Below, piece after piece: positions 5,453 through 5,927 of a DNA stretch of 5,927 nt. The stretch is from an uncultured Lachnospiraceae bacterium (GTDB lineage Bacteria; Bacillota; Clostridia; Lachnospirales; Lachnospiraceae). Position numbers and translations under genes: made by a program. Numbering within the stretch: the first letter of the stretch is position 1; each line of letters begins with the position of its first letter. The notes beneath the pieces are model-generated. The model saw only the letters and a list, made by a program, of their open reading frames with translations, was not told the DNA's origin and did not search any database. The stretch spans positions 1-5,927 of the forward strand of contig CANTGP010000211.1 of assembly GCA_947653315.1 (NCBI GenBank), given 5' to 3'.

Positions 5453-5927
5453 TTACCGTTCCGCGGCAGTCTTTCCCTTCACTTCCTGGTGCCCTTCCCT
5501 CCCGGCTTTTTCCTGGTTTTCCCCAAGTCTTGACAGGACGGATTTCTTTTCCCTTCCCCCTGCCGGTTCCACACGGTGGGCTGCAAGCTCCTGGTATGGG
5601 ATTTTACCCGCCGGCATGTACCACGACTTCCTTTCCGGATCGTAGCGCCCGCCGTTCCTTTTCAGAAATTCCGTCGTTTCTTTAAACTGTTCCGTTCCCA
5701 TCGGCAGGAGGTTCAGGTATTCCCTTCCTCCCCTGTCCGCATTCCGGTACTCCTGCCGCTGGGACTTGGGCGGTTCCGTCCCCTGCCGCACTTTTCCGGA
5801 CGGGGGCATGGTACGCTCCCCTGCCGGCTCCACACGGTGGGCTGCAAGCTCCTGGTACGGGATTTTACCCGTCGGCATGTACCACGACTTCCTTTCCGGA
5901 TCGTAGCGCCCGCCGTTCCTTTTCAGA
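5453..5927 (-). CDS. DUF5710-like tandem-module protein, C-terminal part (5' end outside window)
   Basis: 157 codons are visible and the frame stays open through the right edge, so the start is missing. Two copies of one module can be seen. The complete one (5558-5719) begins YLNLLPMGTEQFKETTEFL, followed by KRNGGRYDPERKSWYMPAGK and IPYQELAAHRVEPAG. The other (5819-5927) is cut by the edge after LKRNGGRYDPERKSWYMP. The G(G/A)R(Y/W)DPE+K.WY.P core is the signature of DUF5710, a short domain often attached to element-borne antirestriction, primase-like or large polyvalent proteins. A linker of about 33 residues rich in P, R, Q and G joins the modules, and a charged tail (KSVLSRLGENQEKAGREGH) ends the protein. 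There is no hydrophobic segment. The stop is 17 bases before the next gene, so it is co-transcribed with the mobilisation genes. Its function cannot be inferred, and the missing N-terminus may carry the main domain. Confidence 0.7.
   Translation of the reverse strand, partial: LKRNGGRYDPERKSWYMPTGKIPYQELAAHRVEPAGERTMPPSGKVRQGTEPPKSQRQEYRNADRGGREYLNLLPMGTEQFKETTEFLKRNGGRYDPERKSWYMPAGKIPYQELAAHRVEPAGGREKKSVLSRLGENQEKAGREGHQEVKGKTAAER
5561..5666 (-). repeat. 106-bp direct repeat, copy 1 (DUF5710-like module)
   Basis: This segment matches 5822-5927 with three differences in 106 bases (the plus strand differs at 5567, in GGTATGGG against GGTACGGG, and in CCCGCCGG against CCCGTCGG). Only the last changes an amino acid (A to T). 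The copies are 261 bases apart, a multiple of three, so they stay in frame. Confidence 0.9.
5822..5927 (-). repeat. 106-bp direct repeat, copy 2 (runs off the window)
   Basis: This is the partner of 5561-5666. It is still matching at the last base of the window, so the true repeat is longer and more copies may lie beyond the edge. Confidence 0.88.

Overview
The window looks like the mobilisation end of an integrative/conjugative (or mobilisable) element from a Gram-positive gut anaerobe, most likely a Clostridia/Lachnospiraceae host. The reasons are the relaxase and MobC type, a stand-alone topoisomerase III beside them, the DUF6674-like, DUF4116 and DUF5710-like accessory domains that recur on such elements, strong AAGGAGG ribosome binding sites, and a short holin-like toxin of Firmicutes type. 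The taxonomic guess comes from protein style only; no rRNA or housekeeping gene is present.

Five genes lie head to tail on the minus strand and are transcribed from the right edge toward the left. (1) 5927-5453: the 3' end of a gene encoding tandem DUF5710-like modules, cut by the window edge. (2) 5435-4104: a 443-residue protein with a helical N-terminal half (DUF6674-like) and eight exact 22-residue DUF4116-type repeats. (3) 4016-1917: DNA topoisomerase III (topB). (4) 1948-1607: a MobC-type ribbon-helix-helix relaxosome protein that overlaps the end of topB. (5) 1599-151: a MobA/VirD2-type relaxase. Gaps are 17, 87, -32 and 7 bases, so this is almost certainly one operon, whose promoter lies beyond the right edge. 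The relaxase would nick the transfer origin, MobC would help it bind and open the site, and topoisomerase III would resolve or relax single-stranded or linked DNA during transfer. The two upstream proteins have no established role.

On the opposite strand at the left edge (35-154) is a 39-codon gene for a membrane peptide resembling the holin-like/TxpA-type toxins. It converges on the relaxase gene and the two stop codons interlock in one TTAA. A GC-rich hairpin at 3-26 covers its ribosome binding site.

The only gap of note inside the operon (4017-4103) is not featureless. It contains a 14-base inverted repeat with a second, overlapping complementary pair that could form a pseudoknot, directly in front of topB. 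No stretch over 300 bases lacks a gene. No tRNA, rRNA, insertion sequence, CRISPR array, integrase or attachment site is visible.
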